This document shows, piece by piece, positions 21,445 to 32,499 of a stretch of DNA of 32,499 nt; the first letter of the stretch is position 1, and every line of letters begins with the position of its first letter. The stretch lies in assembly GCA_002928965.1 (NCBI GenBank), contig PERU01000038.1:1-32499 (forward strand), in the 5' to 3' direction. A program made the position numbers and the translations under genes. The DNA comes from Methylomonas sp. GTDB lineage: Bacteria > Pseudomonadota > Gammaproteobacteria > Methylococcales > Methylomonadaceae. The notes beneath the pieces were generated by a model that was given only the letters and a program-made list of their open reading frames with translations, was not told the DNA's origin and made no database searches.

Positions 21445-22611
21445 TTATTTTGCAGTAGAGCGATAATATTCAACCGCAGCACCTACACCGCTGCCGGCTT
21501 TGATGTCAAAGCCATGCTCCAGTAGCGCCATTTCAACGCCGGCAATCGCACCCAACAAAGACACGTCATTCATGTCGCCGATATGGCCAATACGGAAAAC
21601 TTTGCCGGCCAATTCGGTCAGGCCAGCACCCAATGACATGTTGTATTTGCTGTAGGCTGTGCTGATGACGTGACGAGCATCTTTGTCGGCGGGTACTACG
21701 ACGGCTGTGACGGTGTCGGAAGCCCAGCCTGTTTGAGCGCAAGTTTGTAAACCCCAGGCAGTCACTGCGCGACGGACGCCTTCGCCCAAACGGTGGTGAC
21801 GGGCATAGATGTTCTCCATGCCTTCTTCCAGAATCAAATCCAGCGCTTTTCGCAGACCATGCAGCATAGGGGTTGAGGGTGTGTAAGGTGTATAGCCGTC
21901 TTTGTTGGACGCCGCCATGTCTTTCAGGGAAAAGAAGGAGCGTGGGAAGGTGCTGGTTTCGGTGGCGGTCAGGGCTTTTTGACTAAAGCACAGAATCGCC
22001 AGACCGGCTGGCAGCATAAAACCTTTTTGAGAGCCGCTGATGCCAGCGTCGACGCCCCATTCATCCATACGAAAATCAATGCTGGCAATGGAACTGACGC
22101 CATCGACAAACAATAGGGCAGGGTGGTTGGCAGTATCCAGCGCTTTACGAACGCCAGGAATACTGCTGGTGACGCCGGTTGACGTTTCGTTATGGGTTGC
22201 CAAAACCGCTTTGATTTCGTGACCACTGTCTTCTTTCAGACGAGCTTCCAGATGATCCAACGGAATGCCTTTACCCCACTCGACTTGGTGCATTTCTACC
22301 TCAAAACCCAGTTTTCTGGCGGCTTCTGCCCACAAGTGACCAAATTGACCAAAGCGGTAAATCAATACCTTATCGCCCTGATTCAGACAGTTGGTCAACG
22401 CCACTTCCCAGCCGGCGGTGCCAGTAGCAGGGAACGTAAAGCATTGGCCGGTTTCGGTGCGGAATACTTTTTTAAGGTCTTCCAGAATCGGAGACAGTAA
22501 TTTCGGAAAGATAGGCGAGCGGTGGTCTTCCATCGGCACATGCATGGCGCTCAGCACTTCGTGTGGTGAATTGGTTGGACCTGGAACAAATAAGTGATTG
22601 CGACCCGCCAT
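21445..22611 (-). CDS. sgaA: Serine-glyoxylate aminotransferase
   Basis: A 388-residue class V PLP aminotransferase. It opens MAGRNHLFVPGPTNSP, the standard N-terminus of the family. The PLP-binding lysine is K196 in GISGSQKGFMLPAG, and the cofactor region includes FPATGTAGWEVAL (60-72) and FVDGVSSIAS (168-177). It transfers the amino group of serine to glyoxylate, giving hydroxypyruvate and glycine, which feeds hydroxypyruvate reductase and glycine hydroxymethyltransferase. The ATG at 22611 is preceded by AAGGAG with 7 bases spacing. The frame continues to 22965, but the extra part overlaps the divergent mcl gene and does not match the family. It is divergent from mcl; the 209-base gap must hold both promoters. 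Confidence 0.93.
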   Translation of the reverse strand: MAGRNHLFVPGPTNSPHEVLSAMHVPMEDHRSPIFPKLLSPILEDLKKVFRTETGQCFTFPATGTAGWEVALTNCLNQGDKVLIYRFGQFGHLWAEAARKLGFEVEMHQVEWGKGIPLDHLEARLKEDSGHEIKAVLATHNETSTGVTSSIPGVRKALDTANHPALLFVDGVSSIASIDFRMDEWGVDAGISGSQKGFMLPAGLAILCFSQKALTATETSTFPRSFFSLKDMAASNKDGYTPYTPSTPMLHGLRKALDLILEEGMENIYARHHRLGEGVRRAVTAWGLQTCAQTGWASDTVTAVVVPADKDARHVISTAYSKYNMSLGAGLTELAGKVFRIGHIGDMNDVSLLGAIAGVEMALLEHGFDIKAGSGVGAAVEYYRSTAK

Positions 22612-22820
22612 CAGGTTTCTCCTTAAATTAAAGTTAAGTCTGCTAAAACCGCGGGATGGTGTCATATTTGCCTGTTTTCGGCAAGCTGTTTGCTGCATCA
22701 ATGCTGGCTGCCCCGCTGTCTGGCAATTGACATTACCTGCTCTGAAAGTAAAATGGAGCCTTTTTATTTCAGCAAGGCATGGCACTTTTGTTGTCGGCCA
22801 CCCAACCGTAGGTAAAACAC

Positions 22821-23774
22821 ATGAGTCACACCCTTTACGAAGCCAATGCGCAACGCGTGCAACGCTGTGAGTTGGCTGTACCGGGCTCCAGTCCGGAAAT
22901 GTTTGAAAAAGCCCTGAAAAGTGGTGTGGATTATGTGTTTCTGGATCTGGAAGACGCAGTAGCACCAGACGACAAATTACAAGCCCGTAAAAATATCATT
23001 CAAGCCATCAACGATTTGGATTGGGAAGGTCACGGTATCACCCTGTCGGTGCGAATTAATGGTCTGGATACCCAATATATGGTGCGCGATGTGGTTGATT
23101 TGGTCGAACAGGCCGGAGCTAAAATCAAAACACTTTTAATTCCCAAAGTCGGTGTTTACGGTGATGTGTATATGGTGGAAGCCATGTTGAATCAACTGGA
23201 AATGCAGCAAGGCTTGAAAAACAAAATCGGCATCGAATGCCTGATCGAAACCGCCTTGGGCATGGCGAATGTTGAAGACATCGCCAAGCAAGGTGCTATT
23301 GGCGGTCGGGTAGAAGCGCTGCATTTTGGAGTAGCCGATTATGCCGCCAGCAACCGCGCCCGCACTGTCAATATCGGTGGTTTAAACCCTGATTATCCCG
23401 GCGATCAATGGCATGCGGCGATCAGCCGGATGACCGTGGCTTGCCGCGCGTATGGCTTGCGCCCTATCGACGGTCCGTTCGGCGACATCAAGGATCCGGA
23501 AGGCTACAAAGCCGGTGCCCGTCGTGCTGCTGCTTTGGGTTGCGAAGGCAAATGGGCGATTCACCCCTCCCAAATCGCTTTGGCTAACGAAGTATTCACG
23601 CCGCCTGCTGCGGAAGTCGAAAAAGCCAAACGTATTTTGGTGGCGTTACAAGAAGCCGCCGCGCAAGGTAAAGGTGCTGCGGCTTTGGATGGTCGCTTGA
23701 TCGATGCAGCTTCCGAGCGTATGGCCAATAACATTGTCCGCGCAGCCGAAGCGATTGCTGCAAAAACCCAATAA
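22821..23774 (+). CDS. mclA: Malyl-CoA lyase
   Basis: This 317-residue protein belongs to the HpcH/HpaI (CitE-like) lyases. Visible blocks are ELAVPGSSPEMFEKALKSG (13-31), then DYVFLDLEDAVAP with the metal-binding acidic residues, GIECLIETALGMAN, HFGVADYAAS and KWAIHPSQIALANEVF. It splits L-malyl-CoA into acetyl-CoA and glyoxylate, the last step of the serine cycle, with Mg2+. Members can also act on beta-methylmalyl-CoA. The start has AGG 8 bases upstream. It is followed by mtkA and mtkB on the same strand. A 97-base repeat element lies between mcl and mtkA. Confidence 0.93.
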   Translation: MSHTLYEANAQRVQRCELAVPGSSPEMFEKALKSGVDYVFLDLEDAVAPDDKLQARKNIIQAINDLDWEGHGITLSVRINGLDTQYMVRDVVDLVEQAGAKIKTLLIPKVGVYGDVYMVEAMLNQLEMQQGLKNKIGIECLIETALGMANVEDIAKQGAIGGRVEALHFGVADYAASNRARTVNIGGLNPDYPGDQWHAAISRMTVACRAYGLRPIDGPFGDIKDPEGYKAGARRAAALGCEGKWAIHPSQIALANEVFTPPAAEVEKAKRILVALQEAAAQGKGAAALDGRLIDAASERMANNIVRAAEAIAAKTQ

Positions 23775-23780
23775 AAATTA

Positions 23781-23877
23781 TGTAGGTTGGGTTAGGCGCT
23801 AGCCGTAACCCAACACGACGGCTTGCAATGTTGGGTTCCGCTTCGCTTTTATGCCCTGCGGGTAAACCCAACCTACA
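23781..23877. repeat. Repeat element with 13-base terminal inverted repeats in the mcl-mtkA gap
   Basis: TGTAGGTTGGGTT (23781-23793) and AACCCAACCTACA (23865-23877) are exact complements; inner copies of AACCCAACA and TGTTGGGTT add further pairing. This type of TGTAGGTTGGGTTAGCG unit is dispersed in many gammaproteobacterial genomes. It starts 6 bases after the mcl stop. Confidence 0.75.
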
Positions 23878-23901
23878 TTTTCTAATATCACGAGAGAGTC
23901 C

Positions 23902-25086
23902 ATGGACATTCATGAGTACCAAGCCAAGCAATTGTTGGCTGAATATGGCGTGAAAATCGCTGCTGGGGGATTGGCCTATAGCCCGGAAGATGCTGTACAA
24001 CGCGCCCGCGAAATTGGCGGACATGTCTGGGTGGTAAAAGCCCAGATTCATTCCGGTGCGCGCGGTAAAGCCGGCGGCATCAAGGTGTGTAAAACCCATG
24101 ACGAAGTCAGCGACGCTGCTGAAGCCTTGCTGGGTAAAAAATTGGTGACTCACCAGACCGGTCCTGCCGGTAAACAATGTCTGCGTCTTTACATTGAGGC
24201 AGGTACCGACATTGCCAAAGAAATCTACTTCAGTTTGCTGATCGACCGGGCTCATGAACGGATTGTGATGGTGGGTTCCGCGCAAGGCGGTATGGAAATC
24301 GAGGAATTGGCGGAAAACAATCCTGACGCCATCAAAAAAATCTACATCGAACCTGCGGTTGGTTTGCAGGATTTTCAGGCTCGGGAAATGGCTTTTGCTT
24401 TGGGCTTACACCCGGATTTGGTCCCACAAGCGGTCAAACTCATTCAAGGTTGCTACCGGGCCATGCGCGAACTGGATGCCAACATGGTGGAAATCAATCC
24501 CTTGGTGATCACAGGCCACGATGAACTGATTGCGCTGGATGCCAAAATGGGCTTTGACGACAACGCCTTATTCCGCCGTCAAAAAATCTCCGAGCTACGC
24601 GATAAAACCCAGGAAGATCCCCGGGAAATGGCCGCTGCCGACCGAGGATTAAGCTATGTGGGTCTGGATGGCGACATCGGTTGCATGATCAACGGTGCCG
24701 GTCTGGCAATGGCAACCATGGACATGATCAAACTGGCCGGTGGTGAACCTGCCAACTTTCTTGACGTGGGCGGCGGAGCCTCTGCTGAACGGACTGAAAA
24801 AGCATTTCGTATGGTATTGCAGGATAAAAACGTTAAAGCCATGCTGGTGAATATTTTTGCCGGTATCAATCGCTGCGACTGGATTGCCGAAGGTGTGGTG
24901 CAGGCTGTACGCAAAATTGATATGAAAGTGCCTTTGATTGTGCGCTTGTCCGGAACCAATGTTGAAGAAGGTCGCAAAATCATTCATGACAGCGGCTTGC
25001 CGATCATTACCGCAGACACCCTGGCGGAAGCCGCGGAAAAAGCAGTGCAAGCCCGTAACGAAGTGGTCGCTAAGGCGCAAGGTTAA
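23902..25086 (+). CDS. mtkA: Malate thiokinase (malate-CoA ligase), beta subunit
   Basis: A 394-residue ATP-grasp subunit of the succinyl-CoA synthetase family. The N-terminus [17 protein letters not shown] is typical. The ATP-grasp region has [19 protein letters not shown], the metal/phosphate part is [11 protein letters not shown], and the C-terminal ligase half shows [15 protein letters not shown] and [18 protein letters not shown]. With MtkB it converts malate, CoA and ATP to malyl-CoA. The assignment to malate rather than succinate rests on the neighbouring mcl and sga; the fold alone does not decide it. The ATG follows CGAGAGAG. Nine bases separate its stop from mtkB. Confidence 0.92.
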   Translation: MDIHEYQAKQLLAEYGVKIAAGGLAYSPEDAVQRAREIGGHVWVVKAQIHSGARGKAGGIKVCKTHDEVSDAAEALLGKKLVTHQTGPAGKQCLRLYIEAGTDIAKEIYFSLLIDRAHERIVMVGSAQGGMEIEELAENNPDAIKKIYIEPAVGLQDFQAREMAFALGLHPDLVPQAVKLIQGCYRAMRELDANMVEINPLVITGHDELIALDAKMGFDDNALFRRQKISELRDKTQEDPREMAAADRGLSYVGLDGDIGCMINGAGLAMATMDMIKLAGGEPANFLDVGGGASAERTEKAFRMVLQDKNVKAMLVNIFAGINRCDWIAEGVVQAVRKIDMKVPLIVRLSGTNVEEGRKIIHDSGLPIITADTLAEAAEKAVQARNEVVAKAQG

Positions 25087-25095
25087 GGAATCGAC

Positions 25096-25983
25096 ATGGC
25101 AATTTTTATTGATAAAGACACTCGCATTATCGTGCAAGGTTTCACCGGTAAAATCGGTACTTTCCACGCCCAGGAAATGATTGATTACGGCTCTAACGTC
25201 GTCGGCGGGATTACCCCAGGCAAAGGCGGTCAAATGCATCTCGACAGACCGGTATTCAATACCGTCAAAGAAGCGGTCGAGCAAGCCGGCGCAGAAGCCA
25301 GCATCGTGTTCGTGCCGCCTGCTTATGCAGCAGATTCCATCATGGAAGCCGCGGAAGCCGGCATCAAGTATTGTGTATCCATCACTGACGGTATCCCGAC
25401 TCAGGACATGATGAAAGTCAAAATCTTCCTGAGCAAATTCCCCAAGGAAAAACGCATGGTGCTGACCGGCCCCAACTGCGCCGGTACCATCAGCCCCGGT
25501 AAATCGATGTTGGGCATCATGCCAGGGCATATTTACATGCCGGGCAATGTCGGCATCGTCGGCCGTTCCGGCACATTGGGTTATGAAGCAGCTGATCAGA
25601 TGAAAGCCTTAGGGATAGGCGTTTCGACGTCAGTCGGTATCGGCGGCGACCCAATTAACGGCAGCTCACACCGCGACATTCTGGAAAAATTCGAGCAAGA
25701 TCCGGAAACCAAGGTTGTGGTGATGATCGGTGAGATCGGCGGCCCGCAAGAAGTGGAAGCCGGTATTTTCGCCAAAGAACACATGACCAAACCGGTGGTG
25801 GCCTATATTGCCGGTTTGACTGCCCCGAAAGGTCGTCGTATGGGTCATGCGGGTGCGATTATTTCCTCGGTGGGTGAGTCTGCTGCAGAGAAGGTCGAAA
25901 TGTTGAAGGAATTGGGTGTCATCATTGCTCCGACACCCGCAGCAATGGGCGAAACCGTGGCTAAAGTGTTAGCCAAGCTGTAA
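25096..25983 (+). CDS. mtkB: Malate thiokinase (malate-CoA ligase), alpha subunit
   Basis: A 295-residue alpha subunit of the succinyl-CoA synthetase family. It has the CoA-binding Rossmann segment IIVQGFTGKIGTFHAQ (11-26), PNCAGTISPGKSMLGIMPGH (126-145) and the phospho-histidine site RRMGHAGAI with His251. It forms the malate:CoA ligase with MtkA, and its product is cleaved by the malyl-CoA lyase encoded just upstream. The start has AAGGAATCG upstream. A GGGTAG/CTACCC hairpin (25992-26010) follows the stop and is a weak end for the operon. Confidence 0.93.
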   Translation: MAIFIDKDTRIIVQGFTGKIGTFHAQEMIDYGSNVVGGITPGKGGQMHLDRPVFNTVKEAVEQAGAEASIVFVPPAYAADSIMEAAEAGIKYCVSITDGIPTQDMMKVKIFLSKFPKEKRMVLTGPNCAGTISPGKSMLGIMPGHIYMPGNVGIVGRSGTLGYEAADQMKALGIGVSTSVGIGGDPINGSSHRDILEKFEQDPETKVVVMIGEIGGPQEVEAGIFAKEHMTKPVVAYIAGLTAPKGRRMGHAGAIISSVGESAAEKVEMLKELGVIIAPTPAAMGETVAKVLAKL

Positions 25984-25991
25984 TCAGGATT

Positions 25992-26010
25992 GGGTAGCAA
26001 ATAACTACCC
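25992..26010 (+). terminator. Weak terminator after mtkB
   Basis: GGGTAG and CTACCC pair around CAAATAA, followed by GAAATTATTTG, which has no proper T-run. Confidence 0.45.
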
Positions 26011-26140
26011 GAAATTATTTGTCTTACCGAATCTTGGTTAACTTTTCCCAAATTGCAAACGAGGGTTTGGGGGATTCTTTAATACCCCCCACAATCCCTC
26101 TTTTTAAAAAGGGGACGTTATTTTTTGGCTATATCGTTAG

Positions 26141-26312
26141 TTCTACTTTGTCAGATTCCCAAATGTACTCGTCATTCCGGCATACCCTCTGGGGCACAAG
26201 GGGATTGCCGGAATCCAGGCTCCATGGACGGATCGAAGCTCGCCATCTATGGCACTGGATGCCCGCTTACCTGCGGGCATGACGGCGGCTTTTTATATGT
26301 GACAAAGTAGAA
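26141..26312. mobile_element. MITE-like element with 13-base terminal repeats and TTAG duplication
   Basis: TTCTACTTTGTCA (26141-26153) and TGACAAAGTAGAA (26300-26312) are exact complements. Both ends are flanked by TTAG (26137-26140 and 26313-26316), which reads as a target-site duplication. TTAG fits the YTAR target of IS5-group transposases. The 172-base interior has no gene. It holds the CCGGAATCCAG-type palindrome (26174-26219) and a GCCCGC...GCGGGC hairpin, so it is a non-autonomous element that must be moved by an enzyme encoded elsewhere. Confidence 0.7.
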
Positions 26313-26345
26313 TTAGCGGAAAATTAAGGAATATGTGAGAAACAA

Positions 26346-26408
26346 GTTCGGCAACGGTAGGTGCGAATTCATTCGCATGGTGCGGATAAATCCACACCTA
26401 CGCCGAAC
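26346..26408. repeat. 63-base palindromic repeat
   Basis: GTTCGG...CCGAAC outer arms, GTAGGTG...CACCTAC inner arms and GCGAATTCATTCGC at the centre form a long imperfect hairpin. The GTGCGAATTCATTCGCA core is a common dispersed repeat in gammaproteobacteria. Confidence 0.6.
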
Positions 26409-26447
26409 ACTTGTATAGGTTATTTCATGATCATTCCTAAGTTCGCC

Positions 26448-26474
26448 AAAGCCCGCTTGTTGCGGGCTTTTTTA
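26448..26474 (+). terminator. Rho-independent terminator
   Basis: AAAGCCCGC and GCGGGCTTT form a 9-pair stem with loop TTGTT, followed by TTTTTT. It ends 37 bases before the SNF2 start and should stop transcription coming from the left. Confidence 0.85.
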
Positions 26475-26510
26475 TTTTGATTCTATTGTTTGAACCGACG
26501 AATTTGCCCT

Positions 26511-30730
<4,220 letters not shown>

Positions 30731-30731
<1 letters not shown>

Positions 30732-30764
30732 GCAAACACGCACTTGCGTTTGCCGATGATTTTT
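30731..30764 (+). terminator. Hairpin at the end of the SNF2 gene
   Basis: GGCAAAC(A)CGCA and TGCGTTTGCC form an 11-pair stem with one bulge, directly after the TAG, followed by GATGATTTTT. It lies between convergent genes and may serve both. Confidence 0.65.
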
Positions 30765-30823
30765 AGCCATTTGCCCCAACAAATCGGCTTCTTTAGCCAC
30801 CTTGTGCTGCATTCATTGGCATT

Positions 30824-31480
30824 TTATTGGTTAATGCAAATCTTTCCTGATATTCCGGTTATGACAGGAAACCCTGCAGCGTTCATTTGAGAATTGACAC
30901 GGACAGAGCCTGATGCACCAACAAGCTTTTCTGTACCCGCTATGATGACATTCAATTCACTCGTGGCACCGGTTTCAGCTAATGATCGGGTATCAAGTAT
31001 GTCGGTCGTGTACCCTTTACCAATCAATTTGTTAGTAACATCATCGCTGACAACCCATTGGGTAATCACGCTAGCCTGATTGTCCGTACCGGCGAAGCCG
31101 AATTCCGGAAGGTTTGGCTGGAATTGATTGGTCCAGATAGAGGCGCTATCAATAATGATTTTTCGGTTACCCATCGTGGCATGGATGCCGCTGGTAATGA
31201 AATAAGGATCTTTGCGGTTTGAGATAAAACACAGGGGTGTACCCAATCCGTTCAACAGCAGATTGTTGCCTTGTGGTGTAAAAACATCCGGGAATTTGCC
31301 GCTTGATTGCAGTCTGGTTTGCACCAAGGCGCATTCTTCAGGGGTAAATGCGGGCCGCAGTAAATTGGGTTCTTGCGAATTATCCAGGCGTAATTCCGAA
31401 CACTTTTTAGCCGCATCGGCAGTCGTAAAACTGGCTAAACCGATAATCAAATTGGCTATTAGGGCAAGTTTTTTATTCAT
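30824..31480 (-). CDS. Exported protein of unknown function
   Basis: A 218-residue protein with a clear signal peptide (MNKKLALIANLIIGLASFTT, cleaved after ADA). Four cysteines follow in the mature part (KKCSEL, EECALV, PLCFIS, KICINQ), enough for two disulfides in the periplasm. Blocks such as DSASIWTNQFQPNLPEFGFA and SVRVNSQMNAAGFPVITG look beta-rich. I do not recognise a family, and there is no metal or catalytic motif that I can defend. It is transcribed alone, convergent with the SNF2 gene, with a weak ribosome site (AGAGATAGCGT). Confidence 0.7.
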   Translation of the reverse strand: MNKKLALIANLIIGLASFTTADAAKKCSELRLDNSQEPNLLRPAFTPEECALVQTRLQSSGKFPDVFTPQGNNLLLNGLGTPLCFISNRKDPYFITSGIHATMGNRKIIIDSASIWTNQFQPNLPEFGFAGTDNQASVITQWVVSDDVTNKLIGKGYTTDILDTRSLAETGATSELNVIIAGTEKLVGASGSVRVNSQMNAAGFPVITGISGKICINQ

Positions 31481-31605
31481 ACGCTATCTCTATGTTGTTT
31501 TATTGATGTCCGGCATTTAATGACGGCAGAGTACAGAGTCTAATGTTTGATTTAATAGTATGTCGGTGCGGGAGCGAACAAACAGATGCTTTAGCAGCAA
31601 CAAGT

Positions 31606-31650
31606 TCATTCCGGCATACCCTCGGGCACAACTGGATTGCCGGAGCCGGA
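31606..31650. repeat. Palindromic repeat unit, CCGGAATCCAG family
   Basis: ATTCCGGCATACCCTCGGGC-ACAACTGGATTGCCGGA matches the units at 20368 and 26174, with a shorter centre. Confidence 0.6.
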
Positions 31651-31947
31651 CACCACAAAGCGAACGCAGATTACCTGGATGGCTTCAGCGTTTCCATCCA
31701 TGGCTCCTGGAACTCAGCAATCCCCGGATGGCGGTTTTGGCGGTAGCTGAAGCCAAGGAAACCGTTACTCAGGCGGACAGGAGTGAACTGTCGTCTGGTT
31801 TAACTGATCGCAGGGTTTTTGATAGCGACGCTGATGAATAAGCTGGACTGTTTTTTTAAATTAAAAATATAAAAGTCATTGCTAAGCCCTTGAACTGTAA
31901 AAGCTAACTACATGGCTGGCTTTTAGTAGTAAAAAATCATCTTAACA

Positions 31948-31995
31948 ACACAATATGTTGTGTTAATATTTCCCCATAATCACTATATACAGTAT
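31948..31995 (+). promoter_or_regulatory. Tandem NrdR boxes
   Basis: ACACAATATGTTGTGT (31948-31963) and TCACTATATACAGTAT (31980-31995) both fit the NrdR consensus acaCwAtATaTwGtgt, the first with one change. Their starts are 32 bases apart, about three turns of the helix, which is the classic arrangement for NrdR. NrdR represses ribonucleotide reductase genes when dATP is high. The gene downstream encodes such an enzyme, so function and site agree. Confidence 0.85.
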
Positions 31996-32112
31996 CTTCG
32001 CGCTGTTTTAGTGGTTTCTGCCTTAAACCAATTGCACATCAACGCCTTAGACGATTTTTGTCTTTAATGCCTGCAATTGCATCGACTACCAACCAGACAA
32101 GGAAACCCACGA

Positions 32113-32499
32113 ATGACCGCTAAACTGCAAGTTGTGACGTCAACCAATGCCGAAATTCCGCTGCAAAGCGCCTCTCTCGATATCTGGGACAGTAAATATC
32201 GTTTAAAAACCAAAGACGGCGTGGCCATTGACGCTGCTATCGACGATACCTACAAACGCGTGGCCAAAGCTTTGTCTGACGTGGAAAAAACCAAAGCGTT
32301 GCAGGAAAAGCATTACAAAGAATTTTTGTGGGCGTTGCGCAAAGGCGTCATTCCTGCGGGTCGGATTGTCTCCAACGCTGGCGCATTGGAACATAAACCG
32401 GCTACCTCCACCATCAACTGCACCGTATCCGGCATCATCGAAGATTCGATGGATGATATTCTGCACAAGGTTCATGAAGCCGGTCTGACTTTGAAAGCC
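32113..32499 (+). CDS. nrdJ: Class II (adenosylcobalamin-dependent) ribonucleotide reductase, N-terminal part
   Basis: The first 129 codons of a long gene that continues past the window. KEFLWALRKGVIPAGRIVSN and AGALEHKPATSTINCTVSGI, then IEDSMDDILHKVHEAGLTLK, match the N-terminal part of the adenosylcobalamin-dependent reductases; the Cys in TINCTVSG corresponds to the first active-site cysteine. The enzyme makes deoxynucleotides from ribonucleotides without needing oxygen. AAGGA lies 11 bases before the ATG. Control by NrdR is indicated by the two boxes about 120-165 bases upstream. Class II rather than class I is judged from the NAGA...STINC context and is likely but not proven from this fragment. 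Confidence 0.82.
   Translation, partial: MTAKLQVVTSTNAEIPLQSASLDIWDSKYRLKTKDGVAIDAAIDDTYKRVAKALSDVEKTKALQEKHYKEFLWALRKGVIPAGRIVSNAGALEHKPATSTINCTVSGIIEDSMDDILHKVHEAGLTLKA

Larger units (their letters stand above)
25984..26510. other. 527-base non-coding block of repeats and terminators
   Basis: No gene is seen. In order: a short hairpin after mtkB, a diverged G-run repeat (26081-26136), a MITE-like element (26141-26312), a second palindromic element (26346-26408) and a Rho-independent terminator. Together they insulate the serine-cycle operon from the SNF2 gene. Confidence 0.7.
31481..32112. other. 632-base intergenic region with repeat and nrd control sites
   Basis: No gene is seen. A copy of the ATTCCGGCATACCCTC-GGGCAC repeat lies at 31606-31650, with degenerate palindromes to about 31760. 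The part from 31850 on is the control region of the ribonucleotide reductase gene. I saw no cobalamin riboswitch, although the enzyme class uses that cofactor. Confidence 0.6.

Noticed and set aside
22612-22965. N-terminal extension of the serine-glyoxylate aminotransferase frame
   Set aside because: It overlaps the divergent malyl-CoA lyase gene; AAGGAG and the family N-terminus put the start at 22611.
23596-24285. A 229-codon minus-strand frame over the mcl-mtkA junction
   Set aside because: It overlaps conserved parts of both genes and the repeat between them, with no signal or domain of its own.
24649-25530. A 293-codon open frame on the minus strand across mtkA and mtkB
   Set aside because: It is antisense to two well-supported ligase genes, spans their junction and has the His/Phe-rich composition of a codon shadow.
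31850-32112. Cobalamin riboswitch before the B12-dependent reductase
   Set aside because: No B12-box-like block (GCCACTG) was found; control is better explained by the NrdR boxes.

Overview
The window looks like chromosomal DNA of a gammaproteobacterial (type I, Methylococcales-like) methanotroph or methylotroph. The main evidence is a compact serine-cycle set: hydroxypyruvate reductase, serine-glyoxylate aminotransferase, malyl-CoA lyase and malate thiokinase. Five secreted PEP-CTERM proteins, a MauG/CorB-like di-haem cytochrome and several families of short dispersed palindromic repeats fit the same group. No methane monooxygenase or rRNA gene is present, so the assignment is inference.

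Layout. 1-1844: an IS4-family transposase cut by the window edge, then a cluster of repeat remnants. 1845-3371: a TPR-sulfotransferase. 3510-16781: a long secreted/redox region. It holds (a) a PEP-CTERM gene with a structured leader; (b) an operon TlpA-like thioredoxin > DUF4266 lipoprotein > DUF3570 outer-membrane protein, the last carrying an extra His/Met-rich barrel; (c) an operon PEP-CTERM > STN/HEAT-repeat protein > small secreted protein behind a near-perfect sigma-54 promoter; (d) an ApbE flavin transferase; (e) a second copy of the first PEP-CTERM protein followed by a MauG-like di-haem cytochrome and another PEP-CTERM-type protein. 17048-25983: serine-cycle genes, interrupted by an OFA-family MFS transporter with its 41-residue small subunit, a ParE-type toxin-antitoxin pair and a PEP-CTERM gene. 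25984-26510: repeats, including a MITE-like element with perfect terminal repeats and a TTAG duplication. 26511-30731: a large SNF2 ATPase. 30824-31480: a secreted protein of unknown function. 31948 to the end: tandem NrdR boxes and the start of a class II (adenosylcobalamin) ribonucleotide reductase.

How it may work together. HprA, Sga, MtkAB and Mcl are consecutive or linked serine-cycle steps. They move C1 units through glyoxylate, serine, hydroxypyruvate, glycerate, malate and malyl-CoA. The 3.5-16.8 kb region reads as a cell-surface module. PEP-CTERM proteins, apparently under sigma-54 control, sit beside thioredoxin, flavin-transferase and di-haem peroxidase chemistry and His/Met-rich outer-membrane protein. 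A copper- or redox-handling surface system is the most interesting reading. It rests on motif patterns and gene order, not on demonstrated function. No exosortase, prsK/prsR or rpoN gene is in the window.
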